Shown: positions 12,186 through 23,366 of the stretch, in pieces
How positions within the stretch are numbered: the stretch's first letter is position 1
Layout: every line of letters starts with the position of its first letter
Source: Magicicada septendecula
Taxonomy: Eukaryota > Arthropoda > Insecta > Hemiptera > Cicadidae
Direction of reading: 5' to 3'
Length of the DNA: 64,000 nucleotides
Assembly: GCA_034769895.1 (NCBI GenBank)
Contig: CM068372.1
Location: 382,931,910-382,995,909, forward strand
Notes under the pieces: generated by a model
Seen by the model: the letters and a program-made list of their open reading frames with translations, nothing else
Told to the model about the DNA's origin: nothing
Database searches by the model: none
Made by a program: the position numbers and the translations under genes

Positions 12186-14612
12186 TTATGCCGAAGCATA
12201 AAAACTCTCATTGCCTAAAACATAAAAGGATCAGCAAGGATATAGTGCCACGACCCCCCTTAATTTCTTACTAAAATCATGGGTAACCTACCCTCCTAGT
12301 CTGGTGATTGTGGCCACTGTATCACCAGACTCTGAAACATTCATAAAAACATCATTAACTGGCCTTTCACAATACAATATCCCCAATTGATTGGGTTTCC
12401 TCTTAGCCCGCACTGGTTTGTCTTTTGCAAAGTACTGGTTTCTTATTTAACTTGTTAATATACAAATACATTTGTTCTACATTTATACACAATTACCTAA
12501 TACCCAATTCAACACTTTATGTTTCACCAATAAACATGATACAACATAATAAACATTCCAAATAAACATTACCATTATTACATTGAAATAAATCTTTCAC
12601 CTTTGAATTTGCATAAAAATTACAAACAAAACATTACCACCTTAGTATTCAATGGTTACACTATGACTTCAACTCTGAATTTCTATCAAACATTTCAATC
12701 ATTTAATTTTACTTGTCTACCATTTATTATCCACTTCAAATCAAAAAATAAATTATTCAAATTTGTTACACATTTTTCCGTCTTTTAAATTAATTACACC
12801 GTCTCTTTTAATTAACTACTTTAATTGCATTGTTTAAAACCTTTCCAATTAATTTAATCTTCTTACATTGATTTAATTTCATAATAACATTCATTTACCA
12901 TTTATTATAACCCTCAAATCCAAAACTTTCAAATTGATTACCAAGATTTCTATCTTTTAAATGAATTTAATTTACATGAATTTAATTTTCATTATAAACA
13001 TTCATCAAATTCATTATAAACATTATTACAATTATTCAATTAAAAAATTTATTACTATCATAAAATCAATTGCAACTATAAATTGGTTACACAAAATATA
13101 ATATACACATAACACCATTTATCCGCTGATATCTTATCATAACATTATAACCTTATACAGAGAACATGAAAACATAATACAACTTTAATTTCGACTTTCA
13201 ATTGAATCTTCAATTGTTACGTTATAATTTCTACTCGATTACCTGTCAGAAATAATAACCTGGTTTACTTTACGGGCATCTAGACCTAACCTCACTCTCA
13301 CCTCCTTCTTTATTTCAACAACTAGCGGATTTGAAATAGGGTGACACCAACCTCTCAATAATATGTCCCTCCCCTTTTTCTCTCTCCATTTGAACCTCTT
13401 CTTTCAGAATAGGGCACCTTATAACCTTTTTGCACGTAGGATGTGTGTTTCCTTACCCTATACTCATGCCTTTATTAGTTCCTGGCCCTTTCCAGGTAAC
13501 TCCGCCAACCCCCTTTAAAACTTTTCACAACCCACCACAACGCCTTACGTTGGGGACTCCCTACACCTCTACCCTCACTACAAAATTTAAGTGCGCTGTT
13601 CTCCCATATTTGCTATTTACTTTCATTACTCCCTTTCCCTCTACATACATTCACTCTCGCTTTTGTGTCCCTATCATTTACCTGTTTTTGTATCACTTTA
13701 CCTCCACAAATTCTTATGATGTCTAATACCCATGCAAAACTAACTCTGACTGGCTTCATTTCATTATCTAATTCTAATACCCGTTTACTGAAATCAATTA
13801 CTGTTTTATTAAAAAATCGTTACCCACAATCCAATTTTTACAACATCTCAAATTAATTAAATCATTTCAAACTAATTTAATTACATTGTAACAATTCATA
13901 CTTACATACTGTCAATTGCTTCCTCAAATAAAAACATGATTATTGTCATCAACTCCAAACTACAAACATTGATCACACAACATACAATGTACATAACAAT
14001 GTAATTACTCTGATAGGAGTATCTTTACCATTTATTGTACAATTCAATTCTAAATAAATTTCTCAAATTTATTACCAATGTTTCACATCTTTTTAATTAA
14101 TTTACCCATCTCAAATTAATTCAATGTAAGTTACTGTAAGTTATATCTCAAAACGCTGTAAGTTACTTTAATTGCATTATTCAAAACAATTTATATTCAT
14201 TTAATTCCATCAAAACTATAAATTGATCACACAAAATACAATGTACATACTAACAAAATAACATAGTGTACAATACATTTAACCCAATACAAATTTATCT
14301 ACAATTTTCGTCATATCATGTTATTGTTTACCACACCTCATTACATAAGTCAGCCAAGTAATTACACCATTAACTCAAATAATTAAATGTTCATTAGCAA
14401 TAAATGTCTAACCACCATCATCGAAAATTAGTCTTATTTTAACATAACAATTTTCATTTTTATTTAAATTCATTATATTACACGTTTTAATATAATGCCC
14501 CTTTAAATCTATTTCATCCATTAACCCATAATAATAATTAATAGGATCATCCCCCATTATTATTCTATCATATGCCATGTCTACTTTGGGTAATGTCCAG
14601 TCCCCATTATTT
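12186..14612 (-). other. Non-coding internal region of outer element
   Basis: AT-rich, C/T-biased on the plus strand, with no frame matching a known domain. Its first 250 bases (hairpin-like ttttatgccgaagcataaaa, then a CAGCAAGGATAT-type segment) match the same position at 48170-48300 in the younger element, so this is conserved family sequence. Confidence 0.6.
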
Positions 14613-15390
14613 TTATGTCATAATTTGATACGTAATCCTCTCATCACAATAGCCATCTACTACTACACCAGTTACATTGCAAAGTAAGTGCTTATTCTCA
14701 ATAATACTATTTTCATTTATTATTTCTATACTCATTACTCCCCAAGGTAAGTCTTCACTGCTAATAATATAATCATCATTTCTCTCAATATTTATTCCCT
14801 TCATAACCTCTATTTAACCTGAACATCTCTATCACTCTTTCACTCTCTTTATAATTTTCACTCTCCCATCCCCATTTCTTTCTCTCATTCCATGCAGAGG
14901 GCAATACAACAACATTATTTAAACACCATCTAGCCTTACCAGATACACAAAAATAACTTAGTGGACTATTTGCCGACACATTGTCACCCAAATATCTATT
15001 GAGGAAAACTTGACCTCCCTAAACACATGTGAAACCTTTGTTCCACATTTAACCCTGGAAAAATTTGCCCCCTGCCCACAATACTCACTTAAAACTCTCT
15101 TCGTACTCCCTCACTAATACTCCTCTAACCTCAACTCTCAATGTATTCTCGTTATCACTACCACTACTTACTGTATCATTCTTAGATACCCCATTTTCAA
15201 CTATATTATCATTATTACTTGTTATTTCACTATGATAGTTATCATTATTTTCATTCTCACTTACCTTGTTCTCCACCACTTTATTATTCGTAATTATCTC
15301 CCTATTATAATTATCACTTGCCTTGTCACCTAACACTTCATTATTTATATTCTCGTTGCACATACCTGTATCTATTTTCCACACTTTCAT
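14613..15390 (-). pseudogene. Decayed ORF, unknown family, homologous to the 50.5-51.7 kb ORF
   Basis: Three open pieces in order on the minus strand: 15390-15085 (Asn/Asp/Glu-rich, with an approximate NNDNIVENGVSKND repetition), 14991-14785 and 14804-14613. The second piece aligns by eye with residues about 230-300 of the 394-aa protein at 50537-51721: G-K-x(3-4)-L-N-x-V, then P-S-x-x-N, W-x-x-E, Y-x-E-x-E-x-x-I and L-x-R-x-Y in the same order. The third piece aligns with that protein's following segment. The start lies about 300 bp from the primer site, as in the younger element. No known Gag or polymerase motif is visible. It is broken by stops and frameshifts. Confidence 0.6.
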
Positions 15391-15674
15391 TTAGTTTTTT
15401 CATATCATTAATTATTTGTTTTGTGTATTAATTAACCTATTAAAACCCTTATATCCAATGATGGACCTATTTCGTTTTCCCAAAACACCCCACGCATAAA
15501 ATCATTATCTATACGTAAAAGCAAACACACAATAATTTCACAGGCACGTTACACTACCCAGACACAACCATAAAATATACGTTTAACATATCCAATAATT
15601 TCACAAATATGCCATTACCCAAAACCTATGTTCTGTATCTCAAATAGGTCTACCTCGTATAAAATTTATACCAG
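15391..15674 (-). other. 5' leader of outer element
   Basis: Lies between the primer site and the first codon of the decayed ORF. No gene or named motif seen. Confidence 0.45.
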
Positions 15675-15693
15675 GATCCTGGCAGGGGTCGCC
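15675..15693 (-). other. Primer binding site, tRNA-Arg-like
   Basis: The plus strand reads gatcctggcaggggtcgcc, three bases from the LTR edge. This resembles the 3' end of a tRNA-Arg (…TCCTGGC…CTCGCCA). The expected first base pair of the primer is changed. The related element at 51.9 kb instead has a tRNA-Lys-type site. Confidence 0.5.
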
Positions 15694-15696
15694 GAT

Positions 15697-16889
15697 TGTA
15701 AATAAACAAACTTTTTATATCTTTTTACACACCATAATTTTATTTACCCTGATTCCGTTACACTTACCTTTTGGATAAAAACCCCCAGAAGATTCCAAAC
15801 TCGCTCAAAGGTCGCCACGATGTTTTGGGTTATACATCGAAACCATGATACTTACCCATAATTAATTTAGATCATGTAATGCCCTTAGATCAGAAAATTC
15901 ACAGGTTTCGTTTAGACGAATTCTCGATGCAGAACTCATGTTATGGGTGTGATGTAATAATTAGTTCAACACATTTTTATGCTATTTAAACGAACTCATT
16001 TATTTCAATCACTTTTAAAATACTTTCTTTCTTTCTCTTTTCTTTATGAAATATTATTTACTCTTATCTCTATCATATAAAAATTTTCTTATACTACTCT
16101 ATATAAACAAACCAGTACTTTTATTTCTTAATATTATCTCTTCTTTCCTCACACACACACACACACACACATGCACTCACACGTTAGTTACAGATTTTCT
16201 TCTACCCTCCATTTATTTAATGAGCTCTTTTTACCAATAGTTTTAATTTCACTTCAATCTAACATAATTACTTTTCTGTTTTACTCATCCGCACGTACTG
16301 TTCGCCATTGTTCATCTATACTTTCACTTTCACACTGTATTGTCCAACTCTCTTCTTTATTTCACTATTTACATTCAAACGAAAACTGTTATTATTGCAG
16401 AATCACGGTTTACTGTTACTTTTAAATAATTTTGGGCACGCACGGCCTCCCGTCACTAATTCACTGAGACTGTTGTATTGTCGACTATGCTGTTTGATGA
16501 CGGCTATCCAACTGGCCGGCGTCACCTGCTTCCGTATACCATACGACGCTCAGGGCGTCACCCGCATGGTCGTAAACTCGTTCGCTGATTGGCTGGTTTA
16601 AAATGTTCTGGAAGCTGGGCCAGCAAATTCTGCAATTTTTTGCTGCCTGATGAAATTAACGTACAACAATTACGTGTTTTTTCATGATTTACAGACATCC
16701 TGGGTTTCCCCACTCATGATACACAGATAGTTTCTCAACTCGTCTCGTCGTTCCGGCTCCAGACACTAACGGGGTTTCACAATAAAATTTACGCATTTTG
16801 GTTACAAGAGGTTTCCCAAAGGTTGAACTCTGGGTGTAAAACTTATTAAAATTATTAAAAGATTCTTTCCTCTGATTTGTCCCGTCACA
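15697..16889 (-). repeat. 5' LTR of outer element
   Basis: 1193 bp from tgtaaata to cgtcaca. It is uninterrupted and matches 1809-2045 plus 11169-12163. On the minus strand a CCAATCAG element and GC-richer sequence (about 16600-16480) may be promoter. It contains a short CA array. Confidence 0.88.
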
Positions 16890-16893
16890 ATGT

Positions 16894-17161
16894 TTCTAAT
16901 ATATTAAATTCAGTTAACAATTTACTTAACAAAATAAAATTGACAACAGAAGAAGAACCGAATAATAAACTGAATTACTTAGACCTAACCATAAATAGTA
17001 CTGAAAATAATTTTGAATACTCAGTATACAGAAAACTATGTAATACTAATTTAATAACTCCAGATCAAATATTTTATGCTTCAGTAAATTTGTGTGTCAT
17101 TCCTAATATCTCAACCAACATTGTAAAAATGTTATTGTTATTAAAGTATTTTATTAACTGA
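16894..17161 (+). pseudogene. Penelope-like RT fragment, downstream half
   Basis: Resumes the PLE reading cut at 1808. It encodes the segment after motif C: NSVNNLLNKIKLT, NNKLNYLDLTI (the NxLNFLD-type palm/thumb motif of PLE reverse transcriptases), YSVYRKLCNTNLI and the following thumb start. It ends at a stop near 17160 without thumb completion or endonuclease, so the copy is truncated as well as interrupted. Confidence 0.78.
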
Positions 17162-17225
17162 TTTAATAAACAAAGTCAGTCACCTTTGTTTTAGTTCATT
17201 ATACCTTACATTTAATGCCATTAAT

Positions 17226-17395
17226 ACGAGAGTTGTCCAGAAAGTGATGGTAATTTGTGATGGTAAAATTTGTGATGGTAATTTAGATATTTTATAATTT
17301 GGTGCTGTTTTAGCGTTTATTAAGGGCCTAATGGGTTTATCAATTTTGTGTAATTTTATTAGTGAATTTAGTTTTGGTGCGCTAGGTTTCTCCAT
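17226..17395 (-). pseudogene. PLE RT N-terminal scrap fused to a mariner terminal repeat
   Basis: The minus strand from 17395 encodes APKLNSLIKLHKIDKPIRPL and then a KISKL segment, the RT fingers motif (PKxxGLxKxHKxxxPxRPI) of PLEs. After KISKL the sequence becomes a short repetition of accatcacaaatt and then actttctggacaactctcgta, a mariner right-end repeat. The RT piece covers the part missing before 1341 but lies in the opposite direction. Either an inversion or a second PLE copy with an internally deleted mariner would explain it. Confidence 0.65.
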
Positions 17396-17733
17396 TTTAT
17401 ATTTATAAATAATTCTTTACAATTTATACTTTTGTTACTATTTTTGTTACAATTTCTTAACATCTATAAGTAATATATACATATTAATTAATATTGCATT
17501 GTACAAGGTTTGTGGCAGTTCTGCCTGACCCATATCATAAACAAAATAATCTACATCAGTTTCACAGACGTTTAAACTAAAATCAACACGTCTTACCACC
17601 GTCCCTAATACAAACAAATAATGACAGAGAATTAAGTCTTTTTCAAACACAAAGCATTATTTAATTCAAAAGTTTGAACAAATTGTGTTACAAAATGATT
17701 GTTAATCTACATTTTTCTGTAGCAACTTAAGTT
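17396..17733. other. No recognisable gene
   Basis: AT-rich. A 67-residue minus-strand frame (17447-17650) matches nothing I recognise. Confidence 0.5.
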
Positions 17734-18078
17734 AAAGTGCCCGCTTTTTTCTTTGAAACGCCATCTCCTCAGCATGTTCCCCTCCAGCACGTCTCATCTC
17801 CTCAGCATGGCTCTCTGCAGCATGTCTCATTGCCTCAGCATGCGCCTCTACCGCACGTCTCATTTCTTCTGCTTTTGACTGCGGTATCAGTTTGGCCACA
17901 ACATCTTTATATTTTAATTCCTCCGCTATTAAGGCACGTATTTCGTTGCCACGTTGTAACATCCTCTTCAATCTCTTCCACCCTCTCATCTGCTTCCCTC
18001 TGGGCCCCTCGAGATTTTTTTTTCGACTACAATATAGTTGAAGCTTCTTCTGTACTTTTTAGGATTCTGACTGCCTTC
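17732..18078 (-). CDS. Candidate last exon of a Myb/SANT-like gene (coiled-coil tail)
   Basis: From about 18055 to the stop at 17732 the minus strand has an open frame ending in a helical, repetitive tail with three to four HAEEMRRA-type units, then FQRKKRAL. Such charged helical tails follow the Myb/SANT domain in NAIF1-like proteins. A strong acceptor (attttcag) ends at 18079, but the phase expected from the 19777-19948 exon meets a stop with it; a weaker acceptor (ctaaaaag, ending about 18055) fits the phase. A nine-A run at about 18015 may hide an indel. It could be a functional exon with the weak site or a decayed one. Confidence 0.4.
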
Positions 18079-18402
18079 CTGAAAATATTTTACAAAACAA
18101 TGTGTTAATAAAATTTCAGGTATTGTATACTGAAAAGTTCATGTGTTCATACTGATAACATTACGTTTCTAATAGTACATTAAAAATCGTATTTACTCCC
18201 CTGAGCCTCTGCAGGCAGCTCTAAAATCAGCTTTCATAATTATATGAATAAAAGCATATAATTTTTGTTATTGAAATACGTTAATGTAATTGTAAATTTA
18301 TGAAATTACTGTAATATTAATGACATTAAAACACAAGGTGTAACAAATTAAAACAAAAATTATGCTTTCTTTTGTTCCAGAAGGTTGAGAAACTAATAAA
18401 TA

Positions 18403-18431
18403 CGAGGTCTGACACAAAAATAACGAGACTG
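18403..18431 (+). repeat. mariner left terminal inverted repeat
   Basis: 29 bp matching the inverse of 19654-19682 except at one position. Confidence 0.92.
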
Positions 18432-18484
18432 ATGCTGTAATTTTTTTTTATTTACCTGATATGTACAATTACTGGTGGTCACCT

Positions 18485-19492
18485 TCAAAGTAGGACCCCA
18501 TTGAGTCCACACACTTCTGCATATCGCTTTACGTCAGGCTGCGCAGGAGCTCTGCCGTTTACACCTGTACCTCTTCCACCATTGAAAAAGGTCCCTTTTA
18601 GCACCGACTTCATTTTGGGAAATAGGACAAAATCGCACGGTGCTAAATCGGGGGAATATGGAGGATGTTCAAGGACTGTGATGTTTTTACTGGCCAAAAA
18701 TTGTTTTACTGATAACGCATTGTGGTCAGACGCATTGTCCTGGTGCAAGATCCACCCATTCTTCCACAATTCAGGGCGCTTCTTTTTAACACGTTCACAC
18801 AATTTTTCCAAAACTTGTTTATAATATTGTTGGTTAACTGTTTGACCAATGGGTACCCATTCTGCCATAATGATGCCCTGGATATCAAAGAAAACGATAA
18901 GCATTGCCGTGAACTTTGAACGACTCATGCATGCTTTTTTTGCTCTTGGGAAAGATGGTGTTTTCCAATGCATTGATTGTCGCTTTGTTTCTGGATCGTA
19001 CGTAAATATCCACATCTCATCAGCTGTAATAACATTCTTTAAAAAACTGGGCTCTCCATCAATCCGTTCCACAAGGTCACAACAAAGTTCCGTTCTCCTT
19101 TCCTTCTGTTCATCTGACAAAACTTTCAGCACCATTTTTCACACACCCTCCTCATGTTCAACTCTTCTGTTAAAATGCGTCGAGCACTTTCTCTGTTCAT
19201 ATGCAACATGTCAGCAACAGCACGGACACTCAATCTTCGGTCTTTTCGTATTGTGTCTCGAACTTTTACAACATTTTCGTCGATTGTTGATGTGCGTGGT
19301 CGGCCTGGACGGTCGTCATCTTTCACGGAGTCCTGCCTTCTAAAAATGTTTTATACCGTTCAAGACATGTGCACGCGACAAACATTTATCGCCATAAGCT
19401 TCCAACAACATTTGGTAAGTCTCTGTTGTCGACTTTTTAAGTTTTACGAGAAACCTGATGTTAACGCACTGATCACATTTCGTATCCGACAT
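18485..19492 (-). pseudogene. mariner transposase, full length but frameshifted
   Basis: The start codon at 19492 opens an HTH-containing N-terminal part (VKLKKSTTETYQMLLEAYGD). An in-frame stop or frameshift lies near 19345, a second frame carries DDDRPGRPRTS and a second HTH, and a one-base slip in an A-run near 19132 leads into the 216-residue catalytic frame. The catalytic aspartates are all present: ADEMW, HQDNAS and LAPCDF, with 34 residues between the second and third (DD34D, mariner proper). Total span is about 336 codons against about 345 usual. Two frame breaks make it inactive as it stands, but it is otherwise well kept. Confidence 0.88.
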
Positions 19493-19653
19493 TTTCTGGC
19501 GAAGCATAAAAACACGACTCTATTCAACTGCTCTCTCACTGCAACTGAGTCAACCGAGCGACTTTTAACTTGTCACCGCGTTAGAATACAGTTCAAGGTC
19601 GAACACAGTGCACGCGCAATACAATACGATAAGTAGTTCCTTCGTAATGCTAA

Positions 19654-19682
19654 CAGTCTCGTTATTTTTGTGTCAGACTTCG
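19654..19682 (-). repeat. mariner right terminal inverted repeat
   Basis: Inverse partner of 18403-18431, followed by the TA duplication. Confidence 0.92.
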
Positions 19683-19776
19683 TATTTGTGACAGTGTTAC
19701 TATAATTGTAGAGTTTGTATAAAAACAGAAACAATTAACATGTTCAGATAATTTGAAGATAATAATAAAACAATAC

Positions 19777-19948
19777 CTTGTAATCTTGGAGAACAGGTGC
19801 TTGCACTGTTACCAATAACAGAAATGTTAAGAGGTAGGATGCCATCACCTTCCACCATTTCTCCTTTCTTACTATATTCATTTTCCTTAAAACTTGTGGC
19901 AGATTGAAAAGTGCCATCGCCTGCCACTATAAAATTGACTCCTCCCAC
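19777..19948 (-). CDS. Candidate internal exon of a Myb/SANT-like gene
   Basis: 172 bp, open in one frame, with acceptor (ttatttcacag) and donor (caag/gtattg) in the right places. It encodes 57 residues (GGVNFIVAGDGTFQSATSF … SASTCSPRLQ) and begins at a codon boundary, which matches the exact-codon end of the 20812-20948 exon. The product is unknown in detail; the link to a Myb/SANT-like gene rests on the neighbouring exon. It could instead be a fossil of such a gene. Confidence 0.45.
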
Positions 19949-20187
19949 CTGTGAAATAATAAATAAATAAATTCATCTTTCTTTTATCAAACATTACTTA
20001 GCGTGTAATATATGGAAAATATTATACCTAAGCAATCAAGACACACATTAGGATTAATGAAACGGGATACGTACAAGTATAAAATAATTGGAACCCTGAG
20101 ATAATTAACGTTTACTGCAGGCCTATTGTTCACGCAAGGAACACTTTCTGTCTCCACACGTATCACCTTTTGCCATTAAAAAACTAT

Positions 20188-20701
20188 TGTTACGACATTA
20201 CAGAACAGTCTACGTGTTTGTCGAATGTGCCAGAAGAATCTCGCTCTAATGTGTGTGGCATATGTGACTGTCAATGCATTCGCGAGACTTTTGTCGAAGC
20301 CCCCAGCCGTGCGGACTGTGTCAAGGCCACAATTAATTACATAGTACACAATGGCGCTAAGATGCAGTTTGGAACGTTCTGGTCTGTGAGCGGAGGTATA
20401 AATACATGGCAGCAGCGGCCTTAGTTTTCAGTTATAGTCGCGATATATTACTGTGTCCGTTCAATTGATTATTAGTGAAGTGTTTAATAATCAGGTGGGA
20501 TAATTGTAATACAATTGTGCTTAATTTTAGTGGACATTTTATTGCATGTGAACTATTTTTATTTGATTTGTTGTAAGAGACTGTGTTGTTAATTATGAAC
20601 TGTTTAACTGTGAAAATTAAAGCTGGTGATTAGTGACTTAATTGGTGTCTTGTATTTTGTTTTCCACTGTTCCTACGACGACCACGCAGACCGTCATAAC
20701 A
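20188..20701 (+). mobile_element. Solo LTR, 514 bp
   Basis: Starts tgttacgac and ends gtcataaca, with TSD ctat at 20184-20187 and 20702-20705. A TATA box (gaggtataaatacatgg, about 20394) and later T-rich and AATTAAA sequence fit an LTR reading plus. No internal region remains, so it likely formed by LTR-LTR recombination. It sits in the intron between two exon candidates. Confidence 0.75.
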
Positions 20702-20811
20702 CTATATTTCTTGAAAGACTGTAAACTATCAAGAAATCTTAAAAGAAATGACTGTAAACTGTTGAAATGACTGGGTAAGCTATCATTAACTCATAAAACA
20801 GAATCACTTAC

Positions 20812-20948
20812 TATTATTGTAATTATCTTTATCTGTGATACAACTACTGTGACAATGCCAACTGCACTTTCTATTTCAGTAGCAAATACACTTTCAAGAA
20901 GGGAGTCATGAGAATCTTCTTTCTGAGTCTTTGGTGGTGGTCCTCCAC
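20812..20948 (-). CDS. Candidate exon with GGGPPP hinge of a Myb/SANT-like (NAIF1-type) protein
   Basis: 137 bp, open, between acceptor ctacag and consensus donor GTAAGT. It begins mid-glycine and reads GGGPPPKTQKEDSHDSLLES…. The KTGGGPP hinge directly after a Myb/SANT-like DNA-binding domain is a mark of NAIF1-like and Harbinger-associated Myb proteins. The DNA-binding exon itself was not found in the next 2 kb upstream. Domestic host gene or relic of a multi-copy gene: undecided. Confidence 0.5.
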
Positions 20949-20954
20949 CTGTAG

Positions 20955-23067
20955 ATATCTTGTTTTGAGTGGTGAAATATTTAAGAAAAAAAAATTAATC
21001 AAATATATTTTTTTTTCCTTTTGGTTTTATTTAATTTGTTTAAGTTAATATTTTATTTGTTTAATTATTTACTTATAGATTATTCAGTTAAAACTCATTA
21101 ATTAATACTTATTTGACTTACCTTGGTTTGGTAAAAAATTATTAAAAGAAATGTTTTGTTTATGTTTAGTTCGATTGTGATATCGAATTGGCTAATGTAG
21201 GTTATCTTCTTAATTTCCTGGTTCCAATGAAGTTCCAATTGCCAATTTGAGTTCACTCTTCTTTTCTCATCTAAAATCTTTTAATCTTAATTTATTTTTT
21301 AAAATAAAACTCATTTAAAACCAATCTGTTATTTTTTTATTAACTTTTATTTTATTCAAATTCAGTTCTATGACTCTTAGGTCAAAATTGTTTAATTTCC
21401 CGGATCGACTCTTTCACTCAGTTCGATTGTGACAATAATTATTTTTTATTTTATAATATTACTTCTTGGGTTCTTGGTTAACTGCTATTAAAAAGTTAGA
21501 AATGCATACTTGAAGTACAATACCTCACAAATATTTAAAAATTTTAATTACTAATACAAATAGATTTAATTTTATTTAAGTGTAATACAATAATAATTTA
21601 ATTTAAATGTCCCACAAAACCACACTGTCATGGCATCACTTAGAGTTTGAGTTGACAAAATTTCCAAGATGGCCGCTTGTGGCTCACCTCAACTAATGCG
21701 AAAATATTCGTCACTGGTTTCTTTTAAATAAATGAATTTACTTGTAATGTTCACCGTGATTATAGTTAATTCTCTTCTCTTTTCACTATTGTGCTGTTAA
21801 AAAGTGTTGGTGAAGTTAATCTTGTGTTGTGTAGTTGTAAACTGTGATTTTTAGAATAAGGTTAATTTCTCACCTTGTCTAGTAGAAATACTTTTTCACT
21901 TTTTATTTCCTTTGGTTTTACTTTTCATTTATTCATCTCTTGATTTATATTTTTTAATTTATATTCTCTTCATTTTAATGTTTTCTCTGGTTTTCTATAA
22001 TTTTGCTTCTTTTCCCTGATTCGGATTTGATTCTCTGCTATACTTGGGTTCTTAGCTACACAGAGCTGACCTGCACACTTTTATGCCTAACAATAGAATA
22101 ATCAGTTTTTCTTACTCTTTCAATGGTCTTGACCAAATTTAGCAAATTTCTCATTGGTCAATACTGTTGAACTTATGTGTCTCATGACCCTTATTGTTTA
22201 AAATATATGGTTTTTTTCATTTTCCACTACAAATTGCTCTCTAATTATTATTTAAATGTACCTACATTGACCTATACAGTGATATTCCTCATTAAAATAC
22301 AAACATTTTGGTATCTCATTTGATATGTGTGTGTTTCTTAATAGGTGGTTTATCACCTTTACAAAATTTGGTTTTTATGTCTTTATACAGTTTGACATTT
22401 TCAAAAAACATTTTCTAATTCATTTAAGTATTGAAATTGTGATTATCGTTACAGAAATATTGCTTATCTTGTTAAATTTACTATTCTGCATTAATTTATT
22501 TTGGTTTGTTACTGTACTGGCTATCCTGACAATAGTTTATTTATTTTAACATTGGCCTATTTCATGGTGTTTCTTTCATCACCATGTTACACTTTGTTAT
22601 TTCTTATTTTGTCTGTTGGTTTGAACCCTTCTTATTTATCACAAATGTTCTCTGTTATCTCATTACATTGGATTACCATACTCCTCATATTCTTATTCTA
22701 TTACTGCATCAACAAAATTTACAAACATATTAACTTAATGTCATGTTTTCATGACTGAGATTCTAATAAACATTCAACAGATAAATTAACTTCAAAAAAA
22801 CACAAAAACTGTTTAACATCTAATAGCATTAATTCTTTTCTCAGTTTACCATTATTAGTTCGTTGACCAACCATAATATATCAGTATTGGCCTACGTCTT
22901 GGTATACTGTTTCTATTTTACAAATACTATTTATCTTATTGTTTTAAGACCCTCTTGTTAATTACATAGTTTTAACATTTCCATTGCATTTTTATAACAT
23001 CATTACGTTAACAAAACAAAGAAATATACAATCATACCAGCTTAATGCCATGTCCAACTACCAGACC
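20955..23067. other. No recognisable gene
   Basis: AT-rich with long T-rich stretches. Open frames at 22325-22549 and 22501-22758 are hydrophobic by composition and match nothing known. A caagatggccgc sequence at about 21669 resembles the YY1/pho site and lies in a GC-richer patch that might be a promoter. Confidence 0.5.
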
Positions 23068-23366
23068 AGCAGAGCTAGAGCAGCTAATGCAGCAGAGTAC
23101 GCGCAGCTAATGCAGCAGAGCTAGAGCAGCGAATGCAGCAGAGCTAGAGCAGCTAATGCAGCAGAGTACGAGCAGCTAATGCAGCAGAGTACGAACAGCT
23201 AATGCAGCAGAGTACGAGCAGCTAATGCAGCAGAGCTAGAGCAGCTAATGCAGCAGAGTACGAGCAGCTAATGCAACAGAGTACGAGAATCCAGTGATCC
23301 AGAGTACGATCAGCCAATGCAGCAAAGTACGAGCATCCAATGAAGCAGAATACGAGAATCCAGTGA
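23068..23366. repeat. 23-bp minisatellite, 13 units
   Basis: Unit about agcagagtacgagcagctaatgc. Nine well-kept units alternate between gagctagagc and gagtacgagc variants, then four more diverged units carry catccaatga or aatccagtga endings. Since 23 is not a multiple of three, the frame shifts with each unit and no long repeat protein results. Confidence 0.95.

Larger units (their letters stand above)
1809..16889 (-). mobile_element. Outer LTR retrotransposon, Gypsy-like, non-autonomous, minus orientation
   Basis: Two related LTRs bound it: left 1809-12163 (interrupted) and right 15697-16889. Each begins tgtaaataa and ends tcaca. A primer-binding-like site lies inside the right LTR and a G-run polypurine tract next to the left LTR, so transcription runs right to left. 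The internal part (12164-15696, about 3.5 kb) holds only a decayed ORF of unknown family (14613-15390); no protease, RT, RNase H or integrase was seen. The TSD is atgt. Its LTRs differ at many sites, so it is older than the 46.8-53.3 kb relative. A second LTR element sits in its left LTR. Confidence 0.85.
18403..19682 (-). mobile_element. mariner-family transposon, both ends present (copy 2)
   Basis: 1280 bp, flanked by TA (18401-18402 and 19683-19684). The 29-bp ends cgaggtctgacacaaaaata… and their inverted partner differ at one base. A decayed transposase occupies most of the interior on the minus strand. It lies in the intron between the exon candidates at 17.7-18.1 and 19.8-19.9 kb, same strand. 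The ends differ from copy 1, so this is another mariner subfamily. Confidence 0.92.

Noticed and set aside
23068-23366. CRISPR array
   Set aside because: Units are contiguous 23-mers without unique spacers, in a eukaryotic repeat-rich context.
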